A stretch of DNA of 64,000 nt from CFX5 sp023384495 (lineage in GTDB: Bacteria; Chloroflexota; Anaerolineae; Caldilineales; Caldilineaceae): positions 496,001 to 560,000 of the forward strand of contig JASNZV010000001.1 in assembly GCA_048499455.1 (NCBI GenBank). Reading direction: 5' to 3'. Every line of letters starts with the position of its first letter. Position 1 is the stretch's first letter. The notes beneath the pieces are model-generated. The model was not told where the DNA came from and did no database searches. It saw only the letters and a program-made list of their open reading frames with translations. A program made the position numbers and the translations under genes. Positions 24,815-34,019 of this stretch are shown here, in pieces.

Positions 24815-24900
24815 TATACTGAACTCTGTTTGAAAACCGGAGTGACTCGAAGGAGTAAACATCTTCGCAAGAGTCCGGTTTTCAAAGCAATCGCAGTATC
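24815..24900. repeat. Dispersed structured repeat, copy 2
   Basis: Counterpart of 3203-3286. Here the outer stem GAAAACCGGA / TCCGGTTTTC is perfect. Inside it, GACTC/GAGTC and GAAG/CTTC can also pair, so a branched RNA or DNA fold is possible. A small RNA, leader element or MITE-like remnant are all open. Confidence 0.7.
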
Positions 24901-24906
24901 AGTAGT

Positions 24907-24985
24907 GCACGATTCATGTGCTCCGGGCCGGTCCGTGACCGGCCCGACGACGGGTCACGGACCCCGGCTTGAGCGGAAATCGTGA
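24907..24985. repeat. Nested inverted repeat upstream of the methylmalonyl-CoA mutase B12 subunit
   Basis: GGTCCGTGACC (24930-24940) pairs with GGTCACGGACC (24953-24963). An outer pair CACGATT / AATCGTG lies at about 24908-24914 and 24978-24984. It may be part of the leader of the downstream B12-dependent operon, but it does not look like a cobalamin riboswitch. Confidence 0.5.
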
Positions 24986-25020
24986 AGTACTGAGTATAGA
25001 ATCATTGTCGGGGTGGACTG

Positions 25021-25431
25021 ATGAAGCAGCGTAAGATACGAGTGTTGGTTGCCAAACCTGGGCTGGACGGGCATGACCGCGGCGCGAAGGTGGTGGCGCA
25101 GGCGCTACGCGACGCCGGCTTTGAGGTGATCTATACCGGCATCCGCCAGACGCCGCAAATGATCGCCGAAGCGGCCCTACAAGAGGATGTCGATGTGGTG
25201 GGCCTGAGCATCCTCAGCGGCGCGCACTTGACGCTCTGCCCCAAGGTGGTTGATCTGTTGCGCGCCCAGGGGCAATCGGATGTGCTCGTTGTGGTCGGTG
25301 GCATTGTCCCCGCCGAAGATGTGGACCGGCTCCAGGCAGCGGGCGTCGCCGCCGTCTTTGGGCCGGGCGCAACCACAGCCGACATTGCGGCTTATATGCG
25401 GGATCATGTCTCTCACTTTGAACGGGAGTAA
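25021..25431 (+). CDS. Methylmalonyl-CoA mutase B12-binding (small) subunit
   Basis: The 136-residue protein is a stand-alone cobalamin-binding domain. The signature D-x-H-x-x-G is present as GLDGHDRG near residue 17, followed by VGLSILSGAHLTL and VVVGGIVP. It is the size of the C-terminal half of MCM or the McmB subunit found in archaea and Chloroflexota. It binds adenosylcobalamin for isomerisation of methylmalonyl-CoA and succinyl-CoA. The large catalytic subunit is not in this window. The following MeaB gene overlaps it, which supports an MCM-like rather than methionine-synthase role. It could also serve a related mutase (ethylmalonyl- or isobutyryl-CoA). Confidence 0.88.
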   Translation: MKQRKIRVLVAKPGLDGHDRGAKVVAQALRDAGFEVIYTGIRQTPQMIAEAALQEDVDVVGLSILSGAHLTLCPKVVDLLRAQGQSDVLVVVGGIVPAEDVDRLQAAGVAAVFGPGATTADIAAYMRDHVSHFERE

Positions 25432-26428
25432 TGTGCGGCTTGCCTCCAGCATCCGCGCCGGTGACCGGCTCGCCATCGCCCGCGCCGTCACCGTGGTGGA
25501 GAATGAATCGCCCACCGCACAGGAGTTGCTGGCGGCGCTCTTTCCCCACACGGGACGCGCCCGGCTGATTGGCGTCACCGGCGCGCCCGGCGCAGGGAAA
25601 TCCACCCTGGTGACGGCATTGGCCCTGGCCTTCCGACGCGCCGGCCAGACTGTGGCCATTGTAGCTGTAGACCCCACCAGCCCCTTCACCGGCGGCGCGC
25701 TGCTGGGCGACCGGGTTCGTATGCGAACGCTCAGCGGGGACCCCGGCGTCTTTGTGCGCAGCATGGCGACACGCGGAATGCTCGGCGGTCTGAGCAAAAC
25801 AACGGGCGATGTGATGACGGTGCTCGATGCCGCCGGCTTTGACTGCATCCTGATCGAAACTGTCGGCGTGGGCCAGGCCGAGGTCGAGATCGCACGTGTG
25901 GCGCACACCACCGTGGTGGTCGAGGCGCCCGGCTTTGGCGACGAAGTGCAGGCGATCAAAGCCGGCATTTTGGAGATCGCCGACATTTTGGTTGTCAACA
26001 AGGCCGATCTGCCCGGCGTTGAGCGGACGGTGCAGGCGCTGGAGATGATGCTGGCGCTGCGTGCGGGCGCGCCGCCAACTGTGCGCCATCACAGCCGATG
26101 GCTACCTGTCGAAACGCCGGCTGATCCCACCCCTGTCGATGGCTGGCAAATTCCACTGCTAAAGACGAGCGCCGCCACCCAAGAAGGCATCGAAGCGCTC
26201 GTTGAAGCCATTGAGGCGCATGGCAAGTGGTTGGATAAATCGGGTGAACTGGCGGTGCGCGAACAGGCGCGCATTGTTCATCAATTGGAGCAGATTGTCC
26301 ACGCCGAACTGACCCGCCGCATCGAGGAGAAAACACCCCACGCAGCCATCAGCGCCCTGGTGGATGAAATTCGCCGCCGTGTTGTGGACCCATACACGGC
26401 AGCGCAGCGCTTGTTGGGCGAGCAATAG
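25406..26428 (+). CDS. meaB: MeaB/ArgK-type G3E GTPase chaperone
   Basis: MeaB protects and reactivates methylmalonyl-CoA mutase by gating cofactor loading with GTP. The protein has the P-loop GAPGAGKSTLVT, the switch-like DPTSPFTGGALLGDRVRM, the base-binding VVNKADLPG and the C-terminal dimerisation helices. The start is ambiguous. ATG 25406 overlaps the mutase subunit by 26 bases; GTG 25433, two bases after that subunit's stop and behind GGGAG, would give the family-typical N-terminus V-R-L-A-S-S-I-R-A-G-D. Overlap with the B12 subunit implies co-translation. A palindrome follows the stop at the convergent junction with rimO. Confidence 0.9.
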   Translation: MSLTLNGSNVRLASSIRAGDRLAIARAVTVVENESPTAQELLAALFPHTGRARLIGVTGAPGAGKSTLVTALALAFRRAGQTVAIVAVDPTSPFTGGALLGDRVRMRTLSGDPGVFVRSMATRGMLGGLSKTTGDVMTVLDAAGFDCILIETVGVGQAEVEIARVAHTTVVVEAPGFGDEVQAIKAGILEIADILVVNKADLPGVERTVQALEMMLALRAGAPPTVRHHSRWLPVETPADPTPVDGWQIPLLKTSAATQEGIEALVEAIEAHGKWLDKSGELAVREQARIVHQLEQIVHAELTRRIEEKTPHAAISALVDEIRRRVVDPYTAAQRLLGEQ

Positions 26429-26457
26429 CCACGCAGGCGCAAATAACGGAAGTGTTC

Positions 26458-26513
26458 GTAGTAGCGACTTTAGTCGCTTCGCTGCCCACAAGTGCGACTA
26501 AAGTCGCTACTAC
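26458..26513. repeat. Dispersed palindrome at convergent meaB/rimO junction
   Basis: GTAGTAGCGACTTTAGTCGC (26458-26477) pairs perfectly with its complement at 26494-26513 around a 16-base loop. It ends 3 bases before the rimO stop. The same core recurs at 40002-40055. It probably acts as a bidirectional terminator. Confidence 0.8.
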
Positions 26514-26516
26514 AAC

Positions 26517-27913
<1,397 letters not shown>

Positions 27914-27917
<4 letters not shown>

Positions 27918-28582
27918 AGCGTCTCCTTGACGGTGAACAAATTTGCCTCTTCTTCCTGCGCCCACAGCGCCAGCACCGTGCGCATGTTGCGATGGCGTTC
28001 TTCAGCCAGCGCGCGCGCCGGCGCGGTGTTCATGCTGGCGACCGTGCGGGTCAGCGTCCCTTCCACAAAGGCGAGACAGTCGCGGCAACGTTCGGCCAGC
28101 GACAGGCCGGCCAGATAGGGGGCGCTGAGCGAAAAGGCCAGCGCCTGCACCCCCAGCTTAGAGAGTTTATCAGCATCCCACAGGATGGCTGCTTCCAATG
28201 GCTGGAGCGGCGGCGCCTTCTTTGGCCGGGTCATCCCTTCGTGTTGGCGAATGGCGTCGGCCACCGCGTCTATTTTGGCCGGCGGGAAATCGGTCTGCCG
28301 CAGGATGCGCAACGATTCCGCCGCCCCGAGCGCCGCGTGTTTGGGCTGCCCTTTGCAAACATCGTGTAGCCAGGCAGCCGCCTCGATGATGTCGCAGTCG
28401 GCGCCGGTGACGCCGGCCAGCAACAGCGCCAGCCGCACCACTTCCTGCACATGTTCCCAGCGGTGATTGAAGGGGGGGGCGCTGCCTTCGGGCCATGACC
28501 AGGCGCGGCGCGCCTCATCCGCGGCCTTTGTCGCCGCCATCTCTCGACAACGAGTCCGCCAGGTTGTCAGCACTTGTTGCAC
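27914..28582 (-). CDS. HD-domain hydrolase
   Basis: The 222-residue protein belongs to the HD superfamily of metal-dependent phosphohydrolases. H-x-x-H-type residues lie near residue 40 (NHRWEHV). The HD doublet is WLHDVCKG near residue 72, and the distal Asp is in WDADKLSKLG. Such proteins hydrolyse nucleotides or phosphodiesters; this subgroup is often annotated as a predicted phosphohydrolase. The start GTG 28582 is tentative, since Met15 (28540) is an alternative. Its stop overlaps the rimO start, so the two are coupled. A functional link to rimO is not known. Confidence 0.8.
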
Positions 28583-28606
28583 GTTTGATTATTCCAACCT
28601 CAATGG

Positions 28607-29245
28607 CTATAGGTCGAGCACCCGGAAAGGATACACATTGATAACTTCCGTATCGTGATACTTGGTCTGAACCACTTCATTGTTGCGGTAGAGATGAATA
28701 TGCCCATGCAACAGATAGCGCGGCTTGAAAAAACGCATAAAGGGCAAAAACGAACGAAACCCGGTGTGCGCCCGGTCGGGTTTATCATGGATGCCAAACG
28801 GGGGCGAGTGGGCCACCAGCACATCGAGCCAGCGGCCATAGCGAAGCCGGTTCACCGCCAATGCCGGCGCCAGACGGAGGATATTCATCCACATCTCGTT
28901 GTCGGTGTATTGCGCTTCGGACGAATCGTTGTAGCGGATCGACCCTTCCAACCCGGCCAGCAGTAAATTGTTGACCTTCTCGGTGCACAGGTGCAAATTC
29001 ACTGCGCCCAGCGGGGCGGTCTGTCGATTCCACTGGTCTCCCTTGCCGCTTTGGTATTCGAACTCGCGCCCGTGGTTGCCAAAGACATAATAGGCTGGAC
29101 GGTTGACCATGCTGACGATGAATTCAATGTAATAGAAGGGCAGGTCGCCACAACTGAGGATCAGATCAACCGGTCCGATCCGTTCGTTGATCGCCGGGCT
29201 ATACAGAATCGGTTCGACTTTGTCGCTAATGACCAGGGCGCGCAT
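28607..29245 (-). CDS. Calcineurin-like metallophosphoesterase
   Basis: The 212-residue protein has the binuclear metallophosphoesterase motifs in order: VISDKVE (Asp), SCGDLPFYY (GD), FGNHGRE (GNH), VAHSPP (H) and HGHIHLY (GHxH). The Asp-x-His of the first motif is replaced by D-K-V. Substrate is unknown; members hydrolyse phosphomonoesters, diesters or cyclic nucleotides. It precedes the HD hydrolase gene on the same strand by 24 bases, so two phosphohydrolases share a probable operon with rimO. Confidence 0.83.
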   Translation of the reverse strand: MRALVISDKVEPILYSPAINERIGPVDLILSCGDLPFYYIEFIVSMVNRPAYYVFGNHGREFEYQSGKGDQWNRQTAPLGAVNLHLCTEKVNNLLLAGLEGSIRYNDSSEAQYTDNEMWMNILRLAPALAVNRLRYGRWLDVLVAHSPPFGIHDKPDRAHTGFRSFLPFMRFFKPRYLLHGHIHLYRNNEVVQTKYHDTEVINVYPFRVLDL

Positions 29246-29420
29246 ATCCCCAGATTGTAACAGCCTCTCCAGAGGCAGTCAAACAATCTGCACCCGCGGT
29301 TGGTTGTTCGACCTCTGGGCGTGTGTTAAGATACGCATTGTCATCCATGTTCAGTGCGGCGTGTCAGCGTTAATACGGCAAAAGTCTGGCCAGGCAATTG
29401 CAGTCTGTGTAGGAGGGTCT

Positions 29421-30134
29421 ATGCTGCGGCCACAGAGTTATCCAGAGTTGATCGGCAAGGCGCTGGTATTGGAGGCGCAACCCTTTGAAGTGATGGTGGA
29501 CGATGACGAGCCGTGGGCAGAAGGGCTTGCGCTCATCCTTGTCGTTGGTCTGCTCATCGGCGTTGCCCAAGTTGTGGGCGCGCTCTTGTTCACAGGCGTC
29601 ATGCCGCCGGCCAATGCCCTGTGGGCAACGCTCCTCAACGGTTGGCAGGAATTTAGCACGCGGCTGGCGTTGGCGCCCGCTGCCGCAGCCGCGGGCGAAA
29701 CCACTCTCCGCCAGGCGTGGACGTCGTTCCAGTGGTATGCCGGCTATGCACAGGGCTGGTCGACGCTACTACGGCTTGTCGTCACGCCGGTGGGGCTGAT
29801 GGCTCAGTGGGTGGTGACGGCGGCGATCGTCTTTGTGGTGGCGCGTGGCTTTGGCGGGCGTGGCACATTCAACCAGACGCTGGGCGCCAGCGCGCTGATG
29901 GTTGCGCCGCAGGTGCTCCTGACGCTCCAAATCCTGCCCTTTGCCAATGTGAACAGCCTGTTGCCTGCTGCATGGGGGATGTTGATCCTTTACCGCGCGG
30001 TGGAGGTGGCGCACGATTTGCCCTGGCGGCAGGCCGCTGTGACGGCGGTGACGCCGTATGCCTTGCTGGCCCTGTTGCTGGTCGCCGGCGGTGTGGTGGC
30101 CAGCCTCGCGCTGATGATGGGGGGTGGCGCATGA
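29421..30134 (+). CDS. YIP1-like polytopic membrane protein A
   Basis: The 237-residue protein starts at ATG 29421 behind AGGAGG; upstream in-frame codons are ignored. A soluble start (MLRPQSYPELIGKALVLEAQPFE) is followed by about five membrane segments (near residues 35-60, 120-145, 160-180, 190-205 and 215-235). The layout matches the YIP1 family. No catalytic motif is visible. Its stop overlaps the next gene's start as ATGA, and that gene encodes a second protein of the same type, so the two probably form a heteromeric membrane unit. Confidence 0.72.
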   Translation: MLRPQSYPELIGKALVLEAQPFEVMVDDDEPWAEGLALILVVGLLIGVAQVVGALLFTGVMPPANALWATLLNGWQEFSTRLALAPAAAAAGETTLRQAWTSFQWYAGYAQGWSTLLRLVVTPVGLMAQWVVTAAIVFVVARGFGGRGTFNQTLGASALMVAPQVLLTLQILPFANVNSLLPAAWGMLILYRAVEVAHDLPWRQAAVTAVTPYALLALLLVAGGVVASLALMMGGGA

Positions 30135-30931
30135 ACCGCGAAAGCTTTCTCGAGGTAGCCGGCCATGCCGACACACAGGATGTATGGGCGCTGAGCCAGT
30201 GGCTGCCCCAGCCAGAACAGGTGCGCATGGCGTTGCAACTGCGTATCAGCGAAGTCGTTGGGCCAGCCGCCGGCGAGACGGAGAACGAAGCCGATCTGTC
30301 GACAACCAGCATGCGTCAGGGGATTGGCCTGGTCGTTTCCCTCGGATTGGTCGCCGGTTTTCTCCCGTTTCTTGTCGATTGGTTTCGCGCCGCGCGCATG
30401 GGGGCGCCCTTGCCGTTGCTACGCCTGGTACAACAGGCGGATAGCCAAGGCGCGGCCTGGCGCAATCTGCCCTGGCCCATGGAGGTCTGGGCTGAGACGG
30501 CGCGCGCCATGGCGGGTCTAGACCCGCGGCTGCCGGGGTGGTTGGCGGCGCTGCTCAGCGCGCTGGGCGAGTGGGTCAACTGGCCGCTTGGCTGGCTGAC
30601 GCTCTGGCTCGTCTATGGGTTGAGCATCCTTGCGGTGTGCAAACTCTTTGGGGCGGGAACCACATTGCAGCGATTTTATGCAGCCACCGCCTACGCCTAT
30701 ACGCCGCTGCTCTTGACCGCGCTCAGCCCAATTCCTTGTTTAGGGGTGTTGGCTGGCTTTATCGGCGTCGTCTGGAGCGCCGTCATGTACATCCATGCCG
30801 TGTACGTTGTCACCGGGCTGGACATGGGGCGCGCCATCCTGGCTGTGATCATCCCGCTTGCAGCGGGCCTGTTGCTTGGGGTCGTATTGGCCGGCGCGCT
30901 GCTGACCACGCTGGTGGGGATCTGGCTATAG
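30131..30931 (+). CDS. YIP1-like polytopic membrane protein B
   Basis: The 266-residue product starts at the ATGA overlap with the previous gene. About 90 soluble residues precede a set of five or so membrane helices (near 72-90, 145-175, 190-215, 218-240 and 245-265), ending ALLTTLVGIWL. It is similar in plan to the upstream protein and likely arose by duplication. It ends 6 bases into the convergent DUF423 gene. Function unknown. Confidence 0.7.
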   Translation: MNRESFLEVAGHADTQDVWALSQWLPQPEQVRMALQLRISEVVGPAAGETENEADLSTTSMRQGIGLVVSLGLVAGFLPFLVDWFRAARMGAPLPLLRLVQQADSQGAAWRNLPWPMEVWAETARAMAGLDPRLPGWLAALLSALGEWVNWPLGWLTLWLVYGLSILAVCKLFGAGTTLQRFYAATAYAYTPLLLTALSPIPCLGVLAGFIGVVWSAVMYIHAVYVVTGLDMGRAILAVIIPLAAGLLLGVVLAGALLTTLVGIWL

Positions 30932-31300
30932 TCCGCGCCAGGCGGCGACGGCCAGGCAGGCCCAGCCCGCCATCAGCGCCACACCGCCAATGGGGGTGAT
31001 GGCGCCGAGCCAGCGGATACCGGTGAACGCCAGCAGATAGAGGCTACCCGAAAAGATCAGCACGCCCAACACAAAGAGCCACCCCGCCGCCACCGGCAAG
31101 GTGGATTGCGGCCAGCGCCCAATCGCATAGACGACGGCAACCAGCGCCAGCGCATGATAGAAGTGATAGCGCACCGCTGTCTCATAGGTCTGGAGCAAGC
31201 TTGGGGTGAGGCGTTCACTCAGGGCGTGTGCGCCAAACGCGCCCAATGCCACCCCCAACCCACCCAAGATCGCCGCCCATAGCAAGAAGATCCGCTCCAT
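30926..31300 (-). CDS. DUF423 family membrane protein
   Basis: The 124-residue protein has four helices and the family signatures GALGVALGAFGAHAL-like (residues 13-27), YHFYHALAL and IFSGSLYLLA plus PIGGVALMAGW. These are the conserved blocks of the YgdD/DUF423 family. Its function is unknown. It overlaps the end of the YIP1-like gene by 6 bases, in convergent orientation. Confidence 0.88.
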   Translation of the reverse strand: MERIFLLWAAILGGLGVALGAFGAHALSERLTPSLLQTYETAVRYHFYHALALVAVVYAIGRWPQSTLPVAAGWLFVLGVLIFSGSLYLLAFTGIRWLGAITPIGGVALMAGWACLAVAAWRGL

Positions 31301-31458
31301 CGCTCAGGTCACCCTGTCTTTCATCTTCCATTTTTGGTGTCACCAGAGACGCGCCAACTGCGCCATCCGTCGTTGTATTCTATCATGTTCCCCGGCCCCT
31401 GTCATTTGGCGGCGGGCGCACGGGTGCGCGCCGAACAAGAAGGGTGGCAGCCAATGCA

Positions 31459-32133
31459 TTAGCGCGCTTGGTCAAGCGCCGACTGGCTAATCCGCAGCAC
31501 TAAGAAGAGCAGGCTGAAAGCCGTAATCGATAAGAGCAACGTCAACTGATTGGCCTCGGCCACCCGATTGGCCTGCACGGCGTCATAGATCGCCATGGCC
31601 ATGGTCTGGGTGCGCCCGGGGATATTGCCCGCCACCATGAGCACGGCGCCAAAGTCACCCAGTGCGCGCAAAAAGCCGAGAATACCGCCGGCCAGCAAAC
31701 CGCGCCACGCCAGCGGCGCCGTCACATAGAAGAATAGTTGCCGCTCCGAACAGCCGTCGAGGCGGGCAGCCTGTTCGAGTTCTCTGCTGATCGCGGCCAG
31801 GCTAGCGCGCACTGCCTGGACGACCAGGGGCAGCGCGGAAATTGACGCTGCCACAATCGCGCCCGTCAGGGTGAAAACAAAGCGGAAGCCCAGCGTTCGC
31901 TCCACCCAGGGCCCGATACCCTGCTGGCCCAGGATGACGAGCAGGTAGTAGCCCAACACGGTGGGCGGCAAGACCAGCGGAGCCATAGCAAAGCCCTCCA
32001 ATAGAGTCCGGCCGCGCACCCGTTGGCGCGTCAGCGCCCATGCAATGAGCGTCCCAGCTACAAGCGCAAAGAGGCAGGCCCAGCCGGCCACCCAGAGCGA
32101 AATCGCGAGCGGCGTTCTTGCCATCATCAGCAT
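31459..32133 (-). CDS. modB: Molybdate-type ABC transporter permease
   Basis: The 224-residue membrane protein has five to six helices and the EAA-loop signature (ELEQAARLDGCSERQLFFYVTAPLAWRGLLAGG near residue 140). It matches ModB, the permease for molybdate or tungstate. It starts at the TGATG junction with the ModA gene, so the two are translated together. No ATPase gene (modC) follows; the next gene downstream is DUF423. A modC elsewhere or a shared ATPase must be assumed. Confidence 0.87.
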   Translation of the reverse strand: MLMMARTPLAISLWVAGWACLFALVAGTLIAWALTRQRVRGRTLLEGFAMAPLVLPPTVLGYYLLVILGQQGIGPWVERTLGFRFVFTLTGAIVAASISALPLVVQAVRASLAAISRELEQAARLDGCSERQLFFYVTAPLAWRGLLAGGILGFLRALGDFGAVLMVAGNIPGRTQTMAMAIYDAVQANRVAEANQLTLLLSITAFSLLFLVLRISQSALDQAR

Positions 32134-32945
32134 CAGTTCGGGGTGGAGATCGCTTCACCCGGCAGCACAAACCCATACCGCTGCATAATGGGGCGACCGG
32201 TGGGGCCATTGATGAAAGCGGCGAATTCGGCGGCAATTGCAGCGTGTGGGCTGCTGCTAACCACAGCCAGCGCCTGGTCGAGCGGATTATGCAACGCGTC
32301 GTCAATGAGCGTCCAGGTGATTTCGGGTACATCGGCGATCGAGAGCGCCACAATGCCTACTTGGGCGTCGCCGGTCTGGACATATTGCAGTGTCTGGCGC
32401 ACGTTTTCGCCCAATACCAGTTTGTCTTGCAGTTGCGTCCAGACTCCGCTTGATTCCAGCGCCTCCTTGGCCGCCCTGCCGTAGGGGGCATGTTCGGGGT
32501 TGGCAATGGCGATACGCTGAATTTCCGGCGCCAGTAGGTCATTGAGTTCAGACGCTTCGACGCCCGCCTCACGGTTGACCGCAAGCACGATCCGGCCTCG
32601 CCCATAGAGCGCTACCGTCTCCGGCAGCACCAGCTTCTTCTCAGCCAGCATTTCGACAAACTCAATGTTGGCGGCGGCGTATAGATCATACGGTGCGCCG
32701 TTTTCGATCTGTTGCGCCAGTTGGCCGGTAGAGCCAAAGACCATGGTCACTCGGTGACCGGTCTCTTCCTGGAATAACCGGCCCAGCTCGGTGAAGGCGA
32801 ATTGCAGATCAGCCGCCGCCCCCACCGTGAGTTCCACCGAATCATCGGCAGCGCCCGATTGCGCCGCGGGTGGAGGGTTGGCGATAGGCGTACAGGCTGC
32901 CAAAGTCGGCGAGATCAACGACAGGAACAACAACAACCTGAACAT
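32133..32945 (-). CDS. modA: Molybdate-binding lipoprotein
   Basis: The 270-residue periplasmic binding protein has a lipobox (LAAC) at residues 15-18. The ModA fold follows: VGAAADLQFAFTELGRLF, FGSTGQLAQQIENGAPYDLYAAA, then the NPEHAPYGRAAKEAL and GDAQVGIVAL hinge. It captures molybdate or tungstate outside the membrane. Its stop overlaps the modB start. The PadR regulator gene lies 39 bases upstream on the same strand. Confidence 0.9.
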   Translation of the reverse strand: MFRLLLFLSLISPTLAACTPIANPPPAAQSGAADDSVELTVGAAADLQFAFTELGRLFQEETGHRVTMVFGSTGQLAQQIENGAPYDLYAAANIEFVEMLAEKKLVLPETVALYGRGRIVLAVNREAGVEASELNDLLAPEIQRIAIANPEHAPYGRAAKEALESSGVWTQLQDKLVLGENVRQTLQYVQTGDAQVGIVALSIADVPEITWTLIDDALHNPLDQALAVVSSSPHAAIAAEFAAFINGPTGRPIMQRYGFVLPGEAISTPN

Positions 32946-32984
32946 AGGCCAAATTCCTTTATGTTAAGACCGGCGCCTGTTTGC

Positions 32985-33500
32985 CTACGCGATCTGTTCG
33001 AGCCAGGCAAGGATGGCCTGAATCTGGCTAAGGCGAAACCGGTTGACCGTCGCGCCAAATGGGGATACGGCTGTAGCGCTGTGCCGGCTCTGGGCGTTCA
33101 GCCAGGCCTCACATTGGTTGCGTTGTCCGGCAATCAGGCGCCGGGCAACCGCGTTTCCCTCTTCTCGGGCAAAGTAAAGCTTGGCGAGAAATTCCTGGCG
33201 GACGGCGCGCGGTTGGGCAACCGGCGTCTCCAACCACTGCTGATAGGCGCCCAGCCCATTAGGGGTCAGGTGAAAAACCTTGCGCGGCGGGCGGCTCTCT
33301 TGCGGCTGCACCTCGGCGGAGATGTAGCCCTCATCCTCCAGTTTGGCCAACAGCGCATAGAGTTGGCTCTGTTTGATACGCCAGACGAGCCACAGACCGG
33401 CAGGGTCGGTCAACTGCTGGTATAGCTCGTAGCCATACATAGGCCGGCGACGCAGGAAACCGAGCAGGGCATATTCGGTGGTCAGTGGCAGACGCGTCAT
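32985..33500 (-). CDS. PadR-family transcriptional regulator
   Basis: The 171-residue protein starts at ATG 33500. The winged-helix domain reads LTTEYALLGFLRRRPMYGYELYQQL..., with the recognition part IKQSQLYALLAKLEDEGYI. The longer C-terminal helical region (from about residue 85) is the PadR-s2 type. It lies upstream of modAB on the same strand, which suggests control of that transporter or of itself. The upstream AT-rich tract at about 33515-33580 includes repeated TTTGAAT/ATTCAAA words that could be its operator. No ligand is known. Confidence 0.84.
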   Translation of the reverse strand: MTRLPLTTEYALLGFLRRRPMYGYELYQQLTDPAGLWLVWRIKQSQLYALLAKLEDEGYISAEVQPQESRPPRKVFHLTPNGLGAYQQWLETPVAQPRAVRQEFLAKLYFAREEGNAVARRLIAGQRNQCEAWLNAQSRHSATAVSPFGATVNRFRLSQIQAILAWLEQIA

Positions 33501-34019
33501 GGTGGATGTCAAGCCGTAATTCAAAAATCGAATATTCAAATACCAAATATCTATTGCCGGCACTATAACGGATATTGATGACGCTGTCAAACCAATCCTC
33601 GAAGTCACACACTTTGGGATGCGCCGCACCGCTCGCCCATTGGCGGAAGTCTCACTGGCGCGCGAGGATGTCAGCTTCGGGACGCAGATTGATCTGACTG
33701 TCGCTTTTCTAGGCGACTTGACCATATGGGCAGCAGTCTGCTAGACTGCATTGCGCCATCCACACGTGTAGCTGCCCAACAAGAGACCAGGTTCATTGCT
33801 GACTCGGCTGCCGGTTTGACGCGCACAACCAGGTCCCGACCTATCCTGCCCCTTGCCGGGCGCCGGTGTTTACTTCGCCTCCTGCAACCCCGCCGCTTGT
33901 CGCTTTACCGTTGCCCTATCCATTGCTGGTTCCTTTTTGTTGTTCGATCATTTGCGCTCGATGGTTTGCACAGTCCGCTGCGATTTTGCTTCACCAAGAC
34001 TTGCTGAGGTGCTTCACTG
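33501..34019. other. Intergenic region upstream of the nSTAND gene
   Basis: About 520 bases between divergent padR and nSTAND genes. The first 80 bases next to padR are AT-rich with repeated TTTGAAT words. The rest has no persuasive ORF; one short frame at 33726-34007 has no ribosome-binding site or family features. Confidence 0.5.

Larger units (their letters stand above)
24626..25020. other. Intergenic region with second copy of structured repeat and long hairpin
   Basis: Divergent gap between the acyl-CoA-dehydrogenase-like gene and the B12-binding subunit gene. It holds the dispersed repeat at 24815-24900 and a second nested inverted repeat at 24907-24985. No ORF is supported. Confidence 0.55.

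Noticed and set aside
33726..34007. Short plus-strand frame upstream of the nSTAND gene
   Set aside because: Arg/Cys/Leu-rich translation without ribosome-binding site or family features; the region reads as promoter DNA.
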